DNA of 31,264 nucleotides from a virus. A program made the translations under genes and the position numbers. Below are positions 15,759 to 23,594 of this stretch, one piece after another (the first letter of the stretch is position 1; the number at the start of each line of letters is the position of its first letter). Below the pieces are notes generated by a model. It searched no databases, was not told the DNA's origin, and saw only the letters and a list, made by a program, of their open reading frames with translations. The DNA lies in the IMG/VR virus record IMGVR_UViG_3300010399_000069, positions 1 through 31,264 of that record. The stretch is one strand, 5' to 3'.

Positions 15759-16040
15759 TCAAATCAAATCATCCAAGCTTCGCGGAAGGTAGACTCCGTT
15801 CTTGTGTTTCGGCTCCAAGCCTCGTTCCCGCATAAGTACCAATCGGCTAAGCAGTTTACGAACCTCGCCGTATTCCGGTCTGTCTCGAAATTCTCGGTCG
15901 AGTTTAACTGTTAACCTAAAGATGTCCAGGCGAGTACGAGGAGAAAGCTTCAATCCAAGCATATTTAGCAGCATGATAGCCGCCTCATGTGTCTCCCGAT
16001 AATTGGTTAAAGTCGGTGCACTATACCTTAACAACGTCAT
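15759..16040 (-). CDS. Hypothetical protein between primase and helicase
   Basis: A 93-residue protein that starts 20 bases inside the end of the primase gene. It is basic and helical (LDIFRLTVKLDREFRDRPEYGEVRKLLSRLVLMRERG). Its place between primase and helicase suggests a helicase-loader or adaptor role by analogy with other systems, but no motif shows that. A palindrome copy lies within it at 15904-15918. Confidence 0.6.
   Translation of the reverse strand: MTLLRYSAPTLTNYRETHEAAIMLLNMLGLKLSPRTRLDIFRLTVKLDREFRDRPEYGEVRKLLSRLVLMRERGLEPKHKNGVYLPRSLDDLI
15904..15918. repeat. Dispersed palindrome, copy 4 (GTTTAAC-T-GTTAACC)
   Basis: Half-sites with a one-base spacer, inside the gene at 15759-16040. 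On the coding strand they encode part of LTVKL, a peptide similar to the ones encoded at copies 1 and 5. Confidence 0.4.
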
Positions 16041-16899
16041 TTACCATCGCTTGTATTTCTTCTATATCGTGGTACTTCAAGTCTTTAGACAGCAGAAGTG
16101 GTATTAAGTTCCCTCCGGATAGGAAGCTGTATTTGGATACAAGTTCAATAGCTTTTGTCGTTGCATCTCGGTCAAGAGCCAAGACAACGACTTGTCCTTG
16201 GGCCGCGGCTTGGGCTTCAGCCAATTTATCCAGGCTAAGATCACACCCCATAAGGCTCGCCGTCTTATAGCCGGCCATTGCGACTTTCGCTGCAGAAAGT
16301 ACGTCTTCCACCAGGACAACCGCGGGTGCTGCCAGTCCTCCACCCACCCCCCTGTACCAGCCCATCCAAGTCTCATTGCCCAGTCGATAGTCTCTTGACT
16401 TGGGATACGCCCCAGGTTTACCTCGCGTATGAACACCGCGTGCCTTGCCATCGGGGTCGCAGATGCGAACCACGAGCCGGCCGCTATCAACTTCTTGAGT
16501 CCACCCGAAGTGAGAGACAGCTTCCGTGGTAAATCCGTACGTACACTGCAGTGCGGACAACCAGAATTCATCCAATCCTCTAGTCTCACAAGAGAAAGAT
16601 CTTCGGGTGTTTCGTTCCATCTGAAGATATACGTCGGCAAGATCACCAACGGTTCCTCCGATATAGCCGTGAGAACCACAAGTGGCTCGGTGACAGCAGT
16701 AGGCCAGTCTAGTGGCGTCCACCCTTGTAAGCGAAAAAGATTTCTCGGAAGAGCTTCCGCCTCGACAGGCGGGGCAGATTCCACCATTGGTGGAAGCCCC
16801 AACTGGCAATTCTGCTCCTCGCATCCGCAGTTCGGATAGCACATAGGGGTCAAGCCTCTTCCGCTGCATCGGTGTCGATCGTCTCTTTCTCCGGCTCAC
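16021..16899 (-). CDS. DNA primase with zinc-binding and TOPRIM domains
   Basis: A 292-residue protein. The N-terminal zinc-binding element uses C42 and C45 (CPAC) and C69/H70/C74 (YCCHRATCG). The TOPRIM catalytic domain has E198 in VVLVEDVLSAAKVA and D243/D245 in VLALDRDAT. This is the T7 gp4A-like primase layout without the helicase half. It makes RNA primers for lagging-strand synthesis and probably works with the helicase at 14506. The start is a GTG at 16899 with GAGG just upstream; ATG 16869 is an alternative that keeps both domains. It overlaps the upstream gene by 50 bases. Confidence 0.92.
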   Translation of the reverse strand: MSRRKRRSTPMQRKRLDPYVLSELRMRGAELPVGASTNGGICPACRGGSSSEKSFSLTRVDATRLAYCCHRATCGSHGYIGGTVGDLADVYLQMERNTRRSFSCETRGLDEFWLSALQCTYGFTTEAVSHFGWTQEVDSGRLVVRICDPDGKARGVHTRGKPGAYPKSRDYRLGNETWMGWYRGVGGGLAAPAVVLVEDVLSAAKVAMAGYKTASLMGCDLSLDKLAEAQAAAQGQVVVLALDRDATTKAIELVSKYSFLSGGNLIPLLLSKDLKYHDIEEIQAMVNDVVKV

Positions 16900-17194
16900 A
16901 AGCCTCGGACGGAAACACCGTGTAATCCCCGATGATTACGTCCTCGTCGTCCTCATCGTCCGCACTCGCATCCGGCTCTCCGAGTAAGAACACGCACCCG
17001 TGCTTGGGCCACGCCGTGGCCTCCGTCATGATGTAGGGGTCATAGTCCGGCCCGAAGCACATGCACACGTCTAGCTCCGGATCGAGGGTCTGTAGAGCTT
17101 CTATAAGCTCCCCTACTTTAACTGGTTCTCCTCCCGGCTTCTCGGATATAAGCATAGCATGTGCTGGAATAGCGCCATCTTTAGTGTCAGCCAT
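16850..17194 (-). CDS. Hypothetical protein with acidic C-terminus
   Basis: A 114-residue protein from ATG 17194, chosen over TTG 17206 because GGGGA lies at a good distance. Residues about 20-60 (VKVGELIEALQTLDPELDVCM) follow the pattern of a short domain common in phages (helix, then LDPELxV). The last 35 residues are very acidic (ASADDEDDEDVI, EKETIDTDAAEEA). Function unknown. Confidence 0.65.
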   Translation of the reverse strand: MADTKDGAIPAHAMLISEKPGGEPVKVGELIEALQTLDPELDVCMCFGPDYDPYIMTEATAWPKHGCVFLLGEPDASADDEDDEDVIIGDYTVFPSEACEPEKETIDTDAAEEA

Positions 17195-17206
17195 AAAAAT
17201 CCCCAA

Positions 17207-17482
17207 CTAAGTATTAGTGAGACCTGCATAGAAGCTTTCAGGAAGCTCCGCTTCAAATTCTATCAGTCCCTCATAATCGTCGTCTGGTTCGGGCTCCTCT
17301 TCCTCCGGCAGTTCTGCCTCTATGGATTCGTAGATTTTACCTCCCTCGTGCTCCCCTTGGAAGTCTTCTGAGAAGTCCAATTCCAAGTCCTGGATGTCGG
17401 CGTTATCCATCATCTCGATGATCTCGTCCATGGCGGGTTCGTCTAAAGATTCGTCAGAATCGAAACTCTCGTCTCGTTCCAT
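17207..17482 (-). CDS. Extremely acidic small protein
   Basis: A 91-residue protein whose ATG overlaps the previous stop (TAATG), which favours this start over ATG 17494. Thirty-six of 91 residues are Asp or Glu, against one Arg, one Lys and one His. No domain is recognised. Such composition occurs in DNA-mimic anti-restriction proteins such as T7 Ocr and in regulators of host nucleoid proteins. Its position as the second gene of an apparently early leftward operon fits such a role, but this is inference only. Confidence 0.7.
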   Translation of the reverse strand: MERDESFDSDESLDEPAMDEIIEMMDNADIQDLELDFSEDFQGEHEGGKIYESIEAELPEEEEPEPDDDYEGLIEFEAELPESFYAGLTNT

Positions 17483-17871
17483 TATGGATACCATCCCTCT
17501 TGCCTAAGACGATCAGCCTTCCACCCAACCGTCTTCGCTATCTTCTTGATATTACTCATATTCCATACCCAAGTCTTGATTCGGTTACCTGAGTTACGGT
17601 TAACGATACCCCTAGTCTCCGTGATTGCGCCTAAGTCGTTGTTCCGTATGTATTTGGCTAATTTGACACCAGGGCTGACGTATCTACGCCATTTACCACT
17701 GCCGGTGGGAGCCGGGTAGTGCGTGTAATCCGAGAAACACACCTGGGAGTAAGACTCTCCGTCGTTGTAAAAATCATCCAAGACGTGAAGGATCAATTCC
17801 TTTGGATCGCTATAATTTAGATCACTAAGCTGTCTTACTCCACAAGATATGTCTGAATAAGTTATACTCAT
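17482..17871 (-). CDS. Conserved-type phage protein, first gene of the leftward replication operon
   Basis: A 129-residue protein with AGAG upstream of its ATG, downstream of the AT-rich leader at 17872-18016. The central GVKLAKYIRNNDLGAITETRGIVNRNSGNRIKTWVWNM looks like a small phage family of unknown function seen near replication genes. It is mixed alpha/beta with many aromatic residues. No catalytic motif was found. Confidence 0.7.
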   Translation of the reverse strand: MSITYSDISCGVRQLSDLNYSDPKELILHVLDDFYNDGESYSQVCFSDYTHYPAPTGSGKWRRYVSPGVKLAKYIRNNDLGAITETRGIVNRNSGNRIKTWVWNMSNIKKIAKTVGWKADRLRQEGWYP

Positions 17872-18016
17872 TTCTCTTTACTTCCTCTTCTCTCTCTCTC
17901 TCTAATCTTCTCTATATTACGTTACACTAAAAAGAACAATTAAAGAAAGAATATTAGACAACTCAAATTCAATTTAGTTCCCGATTTTTTTGTAAGTTAT
18001 TGATTTTATTAAGAAT
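17872..18016 (-). promoter_or_regulatory. AT-rich leader and promoter region of the replication operon
   Basis: A 145-base stretch without a gene, between the amidoligase operon and the replication operon. It carries the 29-bp element at 17954-17982, a run of seven T (plus strand), and a purine tract on the minus strand (AGAGAGAGAGAG and GAAGAGGAAG) just before the first start codon. No consensus sigma70 promoter pair was found, which favours a phage-specific promoter. Confidence 0.6.
17954..17982 (-). promoter_or_regulatory. 29-bp phage promoter-like element, copy A
   Basis: On the minus strand it reads GGGAACTA, seven variable bases, TTTGAGTTGTCTAA. It is 83 bases upstream of the first gene of the replication operon. 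The only other copy, with identical spacing and 25 of 29 matching bases, lies at 28676-28704 upstream of a rightward operon. The match and placement suggest a promoter read by a phage factor. Confidence 0.6.
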
Positions 18017-18703
18017 TTAACCGTATAGGTCCTCTATTTGGAAATCATTTAATTGCCCTGTGTCTGTAGACTTCCACCTGTAAAGGGGCCATTCTTTGTG
18101 AAATTTTCTGTAATGTTTTTTCCACTCCTCGAACGGCAACCCGGTCGCCATCTTGCCAGACACGTATTCCGTTCCTTCGATATGCCGCACATTCTGGTTA
18201 CTGTGGTTCGGCACCCAAATCCACGCACGCAGCAACGAAAAATTCGATGTCTGGTGGTTCTGATTTGTCACCAACGGAGACGCCACAAGGAACTCCCCTT
18301 TCTTTCTTAGCCAAGTAGCGAACCCGGCTACGGACAAGGCGCCGTGGTTATTATTAGTCTTTGCCGGTAGTTCCGTCTCGGTGTTGCACGGGCAAGACAT
18401 CAAGACAAGGCTGTATACACGAAACCCATTTTTGAACTCATCGAAAAGCTTGTCTCTGGCGTCTTCATTCTCCGCGATGTATTTCTTGAGAGCTGCGCTG
18501 GGCTCGCCGATAAGAGTCGTCGTACCTAAGTAATTGTCTGCGAGCACATATTTTTTTTCTACATTGCCTAGTGATACAACCGCAGGCGCACTTAGAGTAA
18601 GTGCGGCCAGACAATTCGAATGACATCCAAGAAATTGGTTAGTCGTAGCAGTCAACGAGACTTGGACTTTTGATCCCGGATAACCGGGTACCTCAATTTC
18701 CAC
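18017..18703 (-). CDS. Unrecognised protein, last gene of the amidoligase operon
   Basis: A 228-residue protein with a GTG start and a strong GGAGG about seven bases upstream, overlapping the ATP-grasp gene by 11 bases. It has several Cys (LGCHSNCLA, LMSCPCNTE), strand-rich segments and a basic aromatic C-terminus (FEEWKKHYRKFHKEWPLYRW). I do not recognise the family. Tight coupling to the ligase genes suggests it acts in the same pathway, perhaps as acceptor protein or accessory enzyme; this is inference from position. Confidence 0.75.
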   Translation of the reverse strand: MEIEVPGYPGSKVQVSLTATTNQFLGCHSNCLAALTLSAPAVVSLGNVEKKYVLADNYLGTTTLIGEPSAALKKYIAENEDARDKLFDEFKNGFRVYSLVLMSCPCNTETELPAKTNNNHGALSVAGFATWLRKKGEFLVASPLVTNQNHQTSNFSLLRAWIWVPNHSNQNVRHIEGTEYVSGKMATGLPFEEWKKHYRKFHKEWPLYRWKSTDTGQLNDFQIEDLYG

Positions 18704-19604
18704 GTATCACCCTCCTGTTCTTGATGGAGTGATAATGCTTGTCTACGGCGTCCGCGTAGGCTGCTATGGTCGCCGAGTTCTCCAAACCAGGCCCCGTATT
18801 AACCTCACAGACCCTAAAATGGAGCGCCCGGCGGCGGCCGTTTGCAAGTCGTGTCGGTCTGCCGAAGACTGCAAGGATGTCAGCCGCTCCGAAATCGAGA
18901 TTAAGAGCTTGGATTGCAGCGACTGCTCCTCTCTTAATTTCTTCAATTCCTCCAGTATCAAGTTCTCCGTCGATTGTGTGGGCGTGGACCCACCCGTTGG
19001 CGTGGCTCCGTACCAGCCTTTCTGTTCGTTCACTATTAACGAGTTCTGGCCTGAGCCGTTTTTGGGTAAAGTCGATGACTTCTCCTTTGAAGACGTGGAC
19101 TCTAAATTCGTGAGTCTTTGGATAATACCGTGTATACAGCGGCGCAGGGCTATGTGGCACGGCTCCTCCCAAGGTTGCAACGAGTCGAAGACCCGATCCA
19201 GCAGAACCATCAAGTCTTGTGCGGGCGATGTATCTCCCGTCTTCGTTGAGCCAGCCATTTAGAGTCTCCTGATAGTTTGGGGTCTGTGGTAGGACAAAAT
19301 CGAGGCACGGAACTTGGGCGGCTCGAAGGGCTTCCAGTGTCGCGATTTTATTGATAGCCCGGGATACAGCCTCCGTAGAATTGAGTAAGTGATACTTGCG
19401 TCCGTTGGGCCACGGCCACAGCTCCGGTTTAATCCAGTTAGGAGCATCTGAGGCTCCCCAATTGATGATGACCGGGACAACGGGGGCGGTCTTCCGGCCG
19501 GGAGTAGAGTCTTCATACCACCTCCGGCAGCCAAGTACCTTGGCGATTGCCCGTGCACTGTGTGATGCTCGGTCACAGTAAATGATTAGGTCTCTATTCT
19601 CCAT
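18693..19604 (-). CDS. ATP-grasp carboxylate-amine ligase
   Basis: A 303-residue protein with GGAGG eight bases before the ATG. ATP-grasp features are the glycine-rich ARTRLDGSAGSGLRLV (127-142), the strand EFRVHVFKGEVIDF with K182 shortly after, and the metal-binding CEVNTGPGLEN (266-276). It resembles the YheC/D-like ATP-grasp ligases of phage amidoligase clusters. The family activates a carboxylate as acyl phosphate and joins it to an amine. Here it lies beside two other COOH-NH2 ligases, so a multi-step peptide or amide product is likely. The substrate is unknown. Confidence 0.88.
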   Translation of the reverse strand: MENRDLIIYCDRASHSARAIAKVLGCRRWYEDSTPGRKTAPVVPVIINWGASDAPNWIKPELWPWPNGRKYHLLNSTEAVSRAINKIATLEALRAAQVPCLDFVLPQTPNYQETLNGWLNEDGRYIARTRLDGSAGSGLRLVATLGGAVPHSPAPLYTRYYPKTHEFRVHVFKGEVIDFTQKRLRPELVNSERTERLVRSHANGWVHAHTIDGELDTGGIEEIKRGAVAAIQALNLDFGAADILAVFGRPTRLANGRRRALHFRVCEVNTGPGLENSATIAAYADAVDKHYHSIKNRRVIRGN

Positions 19605-20207
19605 TTACGCTTCCTCCCATCCCGGTCCTACAACGGGACCCGTCGGCCGAGGGCGCGGTTCCGAACCCGGCAGCGCCAATGGCTGGCTCGGCAAGGCCGG
19701 AAGAGAACTCAGGGCAGGTTTCAGCGATATACCGATGTATCCATTCAAGGCTTCTTCCATGTTCGGGTCCCAAGCATGAGAGGACGTGTTCTGCCCGGCC
19801 CACCGTCCGTGAGCAATGAACTTCGTACCTTTCTTCAGATACCTATCCGCTGGAAGTGCGTATATCCACGCCTTCCCGTGGATGTCCAGGTCGATGATAT
19901 CCCGATGATAGAACTCTGGGTACCCCTCCAGATGATCCACCATCTCGAAGGCTTTGTCGTCGATATCCCACACTTCTCCATAGACGTGCCATCCCCCGCT
20001 TTTGACTTTGACGGCTCCAGGAAACCCGCCCAAGTGCACCATCACGTATCCCGGCGCTCGGGTGTACCCATTGAGAATCCTGTTGCTGCCAAGGATTGCG
20101 TGATTTGGCCCCTCGTGCTTGAGGGTGCCATACACAAAGACTTGGTGACGGCCTCCGGCGCTAGCTTCCTGCGCCTTTCTTGCATCGAATATTGACGGTC
20201 TTGGCAT
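19605..20207 (-). CDS. Gamma-glutamylcyclotransferase-like (GGCT/AIG2) protein
   Basis: A 200-residue protein coupled to the amidotransferase by TAATG. The signature VFVYGTLKHEG (23-33) binds the gamma-glutamyl part. E94 in MVDHLEGYPEFYHRD is in the position of the catalytic Glu, and WIYALP follows. Residues after about 150 form a Pro/Gly-rich tail not needed for the fold (PALPSQPLALPGSEPRPRP). GGCT enzymes release 5-oxoproline from gamma-glutamyl amines. In a ligase cassette this suggests that gamma-glutamyl conjugates are made and trimmed. Confidence 0.88.
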   Translation of the reverse strand: MPRPSIFDARKAQEASAGGRHQVFVYGTLKHEGPNHAILGSNRILNGYTRAPGYVMVHLGGFPGAVKVKSGGWHVYGEVWDIDDKAFEMVDHLEGYPEFYHRDIIDLDIHGKAWIYALPADRYLKKGTKFIAHGRWAGQNTSSHAWDPNMEEALNGYIGISLKPALSSLPALPSQPLALPGSEPRPRPTGPVVGPGWEEA

Positions 20208-21715
20208 TAGTGCAAAATCTCCACATCTTTCGTTTGTTGATTAGACAGTCCCAATGTAACTCGTACTTCCTTGCTTCCGCTGCAAGTCTCGCATATAGGG
20301 CTCTGCTCGCTCGGTCCTACCCATAGTATCGTTTCTTGATCCTCGGTAGATAGGTCTCGTGAGCAGTATCCACACCCATATTTAACCAGCTCGTTAAACT
20401 CCTTTTCAGTAATTCGCCTACCGCCAGGACCCAGGAAAGAAAAGGGTTTGTCTGCGCGCACGACCTCCGACGTGGCGCGAGGCTTGAATATGAATCTGTC
20501 CATCAAGTCTGGTGCGTAGTCCGCCACCAAGATGAAGTCTCCTGGGTTGGTGCGAGATTTCTTGACGTTTACAATCCTCCCGTAGATGTTCCGATGATCC
20601 GAGGCGGCGTCCCAAATGTCCTGGGTCACGTTACCGATCTGGAAGAACTGCCTCTTGACTCGGTCGTGCCCTTGTATCATTCCGCGGACAGGCCGCTGAT
20701 TTTTGTACGGAATCCAGTATTCCGGAAAGAAACAAATCGGTTGATCTATTTTTCTCCCAAGGCTCAAAAGGCGTTCCTTGACTGTGCGAAGCTTCTTCCG
20801 ACTGATGGGTCTTACTGACCCTTTGATTCTTGCTACGCTACCACTCCCTTCCTCCTCGTCTTCCGAAGGCTTGCCAAGCTGCGTATTCGTCGTCGAAGTC
20901 GTCTCCGTAGGGCGAACCGGCAGCCGCCTTTGCTCTTCTGTCCAAGGAGCGCCTAACGGATTCTGCTGGATAGCCCCCGGCGCATGGAAGGGGCGGTTTG
21001 CGAAAGGGAGACGTGTGTACTCCCGTAGGTTATCCAGTTTGAACTTGAAGTGCTGGAACGCGGTGCAATGCCGGAACTTGCCGTCCATCTTGATCTCGTG
21101 GCGCACCAAGACGGCATAGATGGATTCCAGTTCCGACCCCCAATACATCGTGTTCTCGCCTTCGGCGTAGCACCAGAACAGCGGCTTGTCTTGGTTCCTG
21201 GCGAAGTTCAAGGACCCGTCCCTGGCGTCGTGCCAGACCAAGGCGAAAGGGCCAATAAGCTTCTCCAATACTTCCCTGGTATCGTACAATTCCAACGCTG
21301 CGGCTACGTGAGCCGAGTCTACCGGGTGGTCGATGCACGAATCCAGGAGCTTGGCATTACGGATTGTTCCGTTATGCGTCAGTGTGATAGCTCCTGACTG
21401 GAACGGATGTGCGTTCGCATCAGCCATGTTCCATCCATCTGATGTAGAGGAACGAGCATGCCCGATCACGAATCCATAGTCATCGAAATGCGTCTCCATC
21501 TTGCGATAGTGATGCAAATCAATGAAATCCGCCGCTTTCATAGCCTTTTTGTAGACCAAAGCCGGCTTCTCGATGTCCGCTATCTTGACAACTGCCACGC
21601 CTGTGGCGTCCTTACCTCGGAACGATGCTACTTCCAGCAATTGCCGGAAAGCTGACTTTCGTTCCATTTCTTTCTTGCGTCGCTCCGTAGAAGCGACTCC
21701 AGCCAGTCCACACAT
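20207..21715 (-). CDS. Class II glutamine amidotransferase with C-terminal zinc ribbon
   Basis: A 502-residue protein from ATG 21715. This start makes Cys2 the N-terminal nucleophile of an Ntn hydrolase (MCGLAGVAS) and has AAGGG eight bases upstream; the longer GTG frame would bury it. SFRGKDATGVAV (31-42), GHARSSTSDGWN (85-96) and NAHPFQSGAITLTHNGTI (101-118) are the usual GATase II motifs, as in GlmS and PurF. It should release ammonia from glutamine. The C-terminal 200 residues are not a known synthetase domain and end in a zinc ribbon (C448, C451, C475, C478). Ammonia may feed the amidoligases encoded on either side. Confidence 0.92.
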   Translation of the reverse strand: MCGLAGVASTERRKKEMERKSAFRQLLEVASFRGKDATGVAVVKIADIEKPALVYKKAMKAADFIDLHHYRKMETHFDDYGFVIGHARSSTSDGWNMADANAHPFQSGAITLTHNGTIRNAKLLDSCIDHPVDSAHVAAALELYDTREVLEKLIGPFALVWHDARDGSLNFARNQDKPLFWCYAEGENTMYWGSELESIYAVLVRHEIKMDGKFRHCTAFQHFKFKLDNLREYTRLPFANRPFHAPGAIQQNPLGAPWTEEQRRLPVRPTETTSTTNTQLGKPSEDEEEGSGSVARIKGSVRPISRKKLRTVKERLLSLGRKIDQPICFFPEYWIPYKNQRPVRGMIQGHDRVKRQFFQIGNVTQDIWDAASDHRNIYGRIVNVKKSRTNPGDFILVADYAPDLMDRFIFKPRATSEVVRADKPFSFLGPGGRRITEKEFNELVKYGCGYCSRDLSTEDQETILWVGPSEQSPICETCSGSKEVRVTLGLSNQQTKDVEILH

Positions 21716-21756
21716 TATGCGAACCCTTTCATACACATTTTAGCGTAATAACACAT
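21715..21756 (-). CDS. Possible 13-residue mini-ORF between amidoligase and amidotransferase
   Basis: Directly after the amidoligase stop (TAAATG) an ATG opens 13 codons, MCYYAKMCMKGFA, whose TAA overlaps the amidotransferase ATG (TAATG). A GGAG lies about ten bases upstream of the start. It fills the gap exactly and uses the same junction types as the rest of the operon. It could be a coupling leader peptide, a substrate of the ligases, or chance. Confidence 0.35.
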   Translation of the reverse strand: MCYYAKMCMKGFA

Positions 21757-22944
21757 TTATCGAGGTCTCCTAACGAGAGGGGGGACCTGTGCTTGCTGCA
21801 TTAACGCGTTCATCTCTCGACGTATTCGCTCCCTCTCCTCATCGACGAACGGGTCTTGTTGCCATGCCGGTTGAATGCCCACACCTAAACCTTCCCCAAG
21901 TATCGGCGCGAGCTCGTCCATGAACATCTGTGCTTCCAGCCCTGCCGGCTGCGGCTCCTGCGCAACTTGAGGCGGAGGCGCCACTGCAGGAGCCACGTCT
22001 CTCTCTAAGAATCGGCGGAAGCCGTCGTTCATTCCTCGGGGTCGCGCCATAAAAGCATCCCAAAGGTTAACTGTTAAACCCTCCCGTATAAGTTCGTTGG
22101 CCGTCGGGATTCCTCTTTCGATGATATCCGCCTCCATGTCTCGGTAGTTCAGGAACGAGAACTCCGGCCCAAGGATGTTCTGGATGGATCTCAACCCACC
22201 CTCGTGCTCTACTGTGCGTACAATGGCAGTATCCGATTGTGGCAAGCGGGCAGTAGCCCGCTTAATCGCCATCAACAGATTGATCCATCGCAAGATGCGC
22301 GTCACGTCCGTAGTAGTCTTCATATGACGTGCTTCGATGCTACCGAACTTCATTAGGGCATTGAGATTCAGAGCTGCGTACCTCTGGTATCTCTCGGAAC
22401 TACCAAGCAACTCTTGGTTTGCCCCTTCCGACGGTTTGTTCGCGCTCCGTAGAATAGCCCCGGCCTCCATGATGGAGCCTTCCGCCTTGTACCAAGGCAC
22501 GCAGAAGTGGGAATTCTCTCTGTTGTCTCCGATCCAATTGTAGATTACAGGTTCGTACAGAGCGTACAGAACGCAAAATCCGACCAATTGAGGCACTTCC
22601 AAGTCTCGCACATCGAGATGTACGTGCAGCCCCGTGCGTAGCGTGGAACGCCATCCATTTTCATCGGCGTATCGACACAATCCTTCGATAGCCAGGATTG
22701 CGTCACGGCCGAATAATGGCTCGACAAAGGCAAATTCGGAACCTCCGTCTCGGATGCTACCCTCCTCATGCCATTGCCAGTAATGGGACCACGCCGTGAC
22801 CGGCAATTGCCTATTCCTTGCCACGATCCCGGTATGCTCAAACTCAAATTCCACCCCGATCCGAGCATCCGGAAGGATGAATCGGTTATCGGGAGTGAAA
22901 AATCGAGTAGCCTCCGGCTTATCCAAAAGCTTGGCTAGTTTCAC
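21757..22944 (-). CDS. Amidoligase (Amidoligase_2 family, glutamine synthetase-like fold)
   Basis: A 395-residue protein from GTG 22944, chosen because GGAGGT precedes it and GTGA overlaps the previous stop; the frame upstream is a shadow. GVEFEFE (30-36), RDGGSEF (65-71), GLHVHLD (105-111) and the later ALMKFGSIEARHM are the metal and ATP-binding motifs of the glutamine synthetase-like amidoligase fold. A Pro/Gln-rich linker at about residues 300-330 precedes a polar C-terminus (DEERERIRREMNALMQQAQ). The family is predicted to form amide bonds between amino acids or onto proteins. A palindrome copy lies in the gene at 22064-22080. Confidence 0.88.
   Translation of the reverse strand: MKLAKLLDKPEATRFFTPDNRFILPDARIGVEFEFEHTGIVARNRQLPVTAWSHYWQWHEEGSIRDGGSEFAFVEPLFGRDAILAIEGLCRYADENGWRSTLRTGLHVHLDVRDLEVPQLVGFCVLYALYEPVIYNWIGDNRENSHFCVPWYKAEGSIMEAGAILRSANKPSEGANQELLGSSERYQRYAALNLNALMKFGSIEARHMKTTTDVTRILRWINLLMAIKRATARLPQSDTAIVRTVEHEGGLRSIQNILGPEFSFLNYRDMEADIIERGIPTANELIREGLTVNLWDAFMARPRGMNDGFRRFLERDVAPAVAPPPQVAQEPQPAGLEAQMFMDELAPILGEGLGVGIQPAWQQDPFVDEERERIRREMNALMQQAQVPPLVRRPR
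22064..22080. repeat. Dispersed palindrome, copy 5 (GGTTAAC-T-GTTAAAC)
   Basis: Half-sites with a one-base spacer, inside the Amidoligase_2 gene. It encodes part of GLTVNL, similar to the peptide encoded at copy 1. Confidence 0.4.
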
Positions 22945-23594
22945 AGAAGAACTACCTCCAAGTTCAGCTTTTTCTTCATGTTCATCGCGGCATCTGCGTA
23001 CAGACGCGCGACGTGTGCCACGCCGTCTCGCATATGCCCGATTGTGTTTCGCCTGTAAGCGATCATCGGATATTTGTCCGTAGCAGTGGTATATAGCCCC
23101 ATTTTGTTGCTCAAGGCGCACCCCACGCGTTCCCCGGACTCAAGAGATTTCAATGCCTCCTCGACCGTATAATAGGTCGGTAGAAATAGATTTTTGATGA
23201 CCGTGATGTTGCTTGGATCAGGACTTTTTCCATTTTTCCTAAGATCCCAGGCATTGAACACGGCGTACTGCACTCCATTTGGCCTGAATCCTTTCTGCGC
23301 AACTCTCGGCGCCGTTTGCCACATATAGAGAATGGAGTGATCTCCGTTCACCATCCCCAGTTCAGGCATACCGAAACTACACCGATTCATCAAGTCCCGC
23401 CATCGAACGTGGTCCGTCATCCCTGACTGTCGTGTAAGAAACACAATCTGGTTTTCTGGGTCCGTCTGTTGAACCATCCTGGGCTCTGGCTCGAGTTCGC
23501 CATACCACGCCAGCCACGCGTATCTGTAATATCTGTGGAAATCTCCTATGCTCTCGCAGTCACACGGGCGCATTGCGGGGACTAACTTAATCAT
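22941..23594 (-). CDS. Unrecognised protein between the two amidoligases
   Basis: A 217-residue protein from ATG 23594, set by the ATGA overlap with the type 2 ligase and by the GTGA overlap with the next gene. The N-terminus has MRPCDCESIG and an aromatic stretch (FHRYYRYAWLAWYGELEPEPRM). Later parts include MPELGMVNGDHSILYMWQ, YYTVEEALKSLESGERVGCAL and a basic C-terminus (MNMKKKLNLEVVLL). I do not recognise it. Overlaps with an amidoligase gene on each side argue that it belongs to the pathway. Confidence 0.75.
   Translation of the reverse strand: MIKLVPAMRPCDCESIGDFHRYYRYAWLAWYGELEPEPRMVQQTDPENQIVFLTRQSGMTDHVRWRDLMNRCSFGMPELGMVNGDHSILYMWQTAPRVAQKGFRPNGVQYAVFNAWDLRKNGKSPDPSNITVIKNLFLPTYYTVEEALKSLESGERVGCALSNKMGLYTTATDKYPMIAYRRNTIGHMRDGVAHVARLYADAAMNMKKKLNLEVVLL

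Noticed and set aside
22945-23121. N-terminal extension of the Amidoligase_2 frame up to 23121
   Set aside because: It overlaps the coding part of the previous gene, is Arg-rich and has no match to the family; GTG 22944 with GGAGGT and GTGA overlap is the better start.
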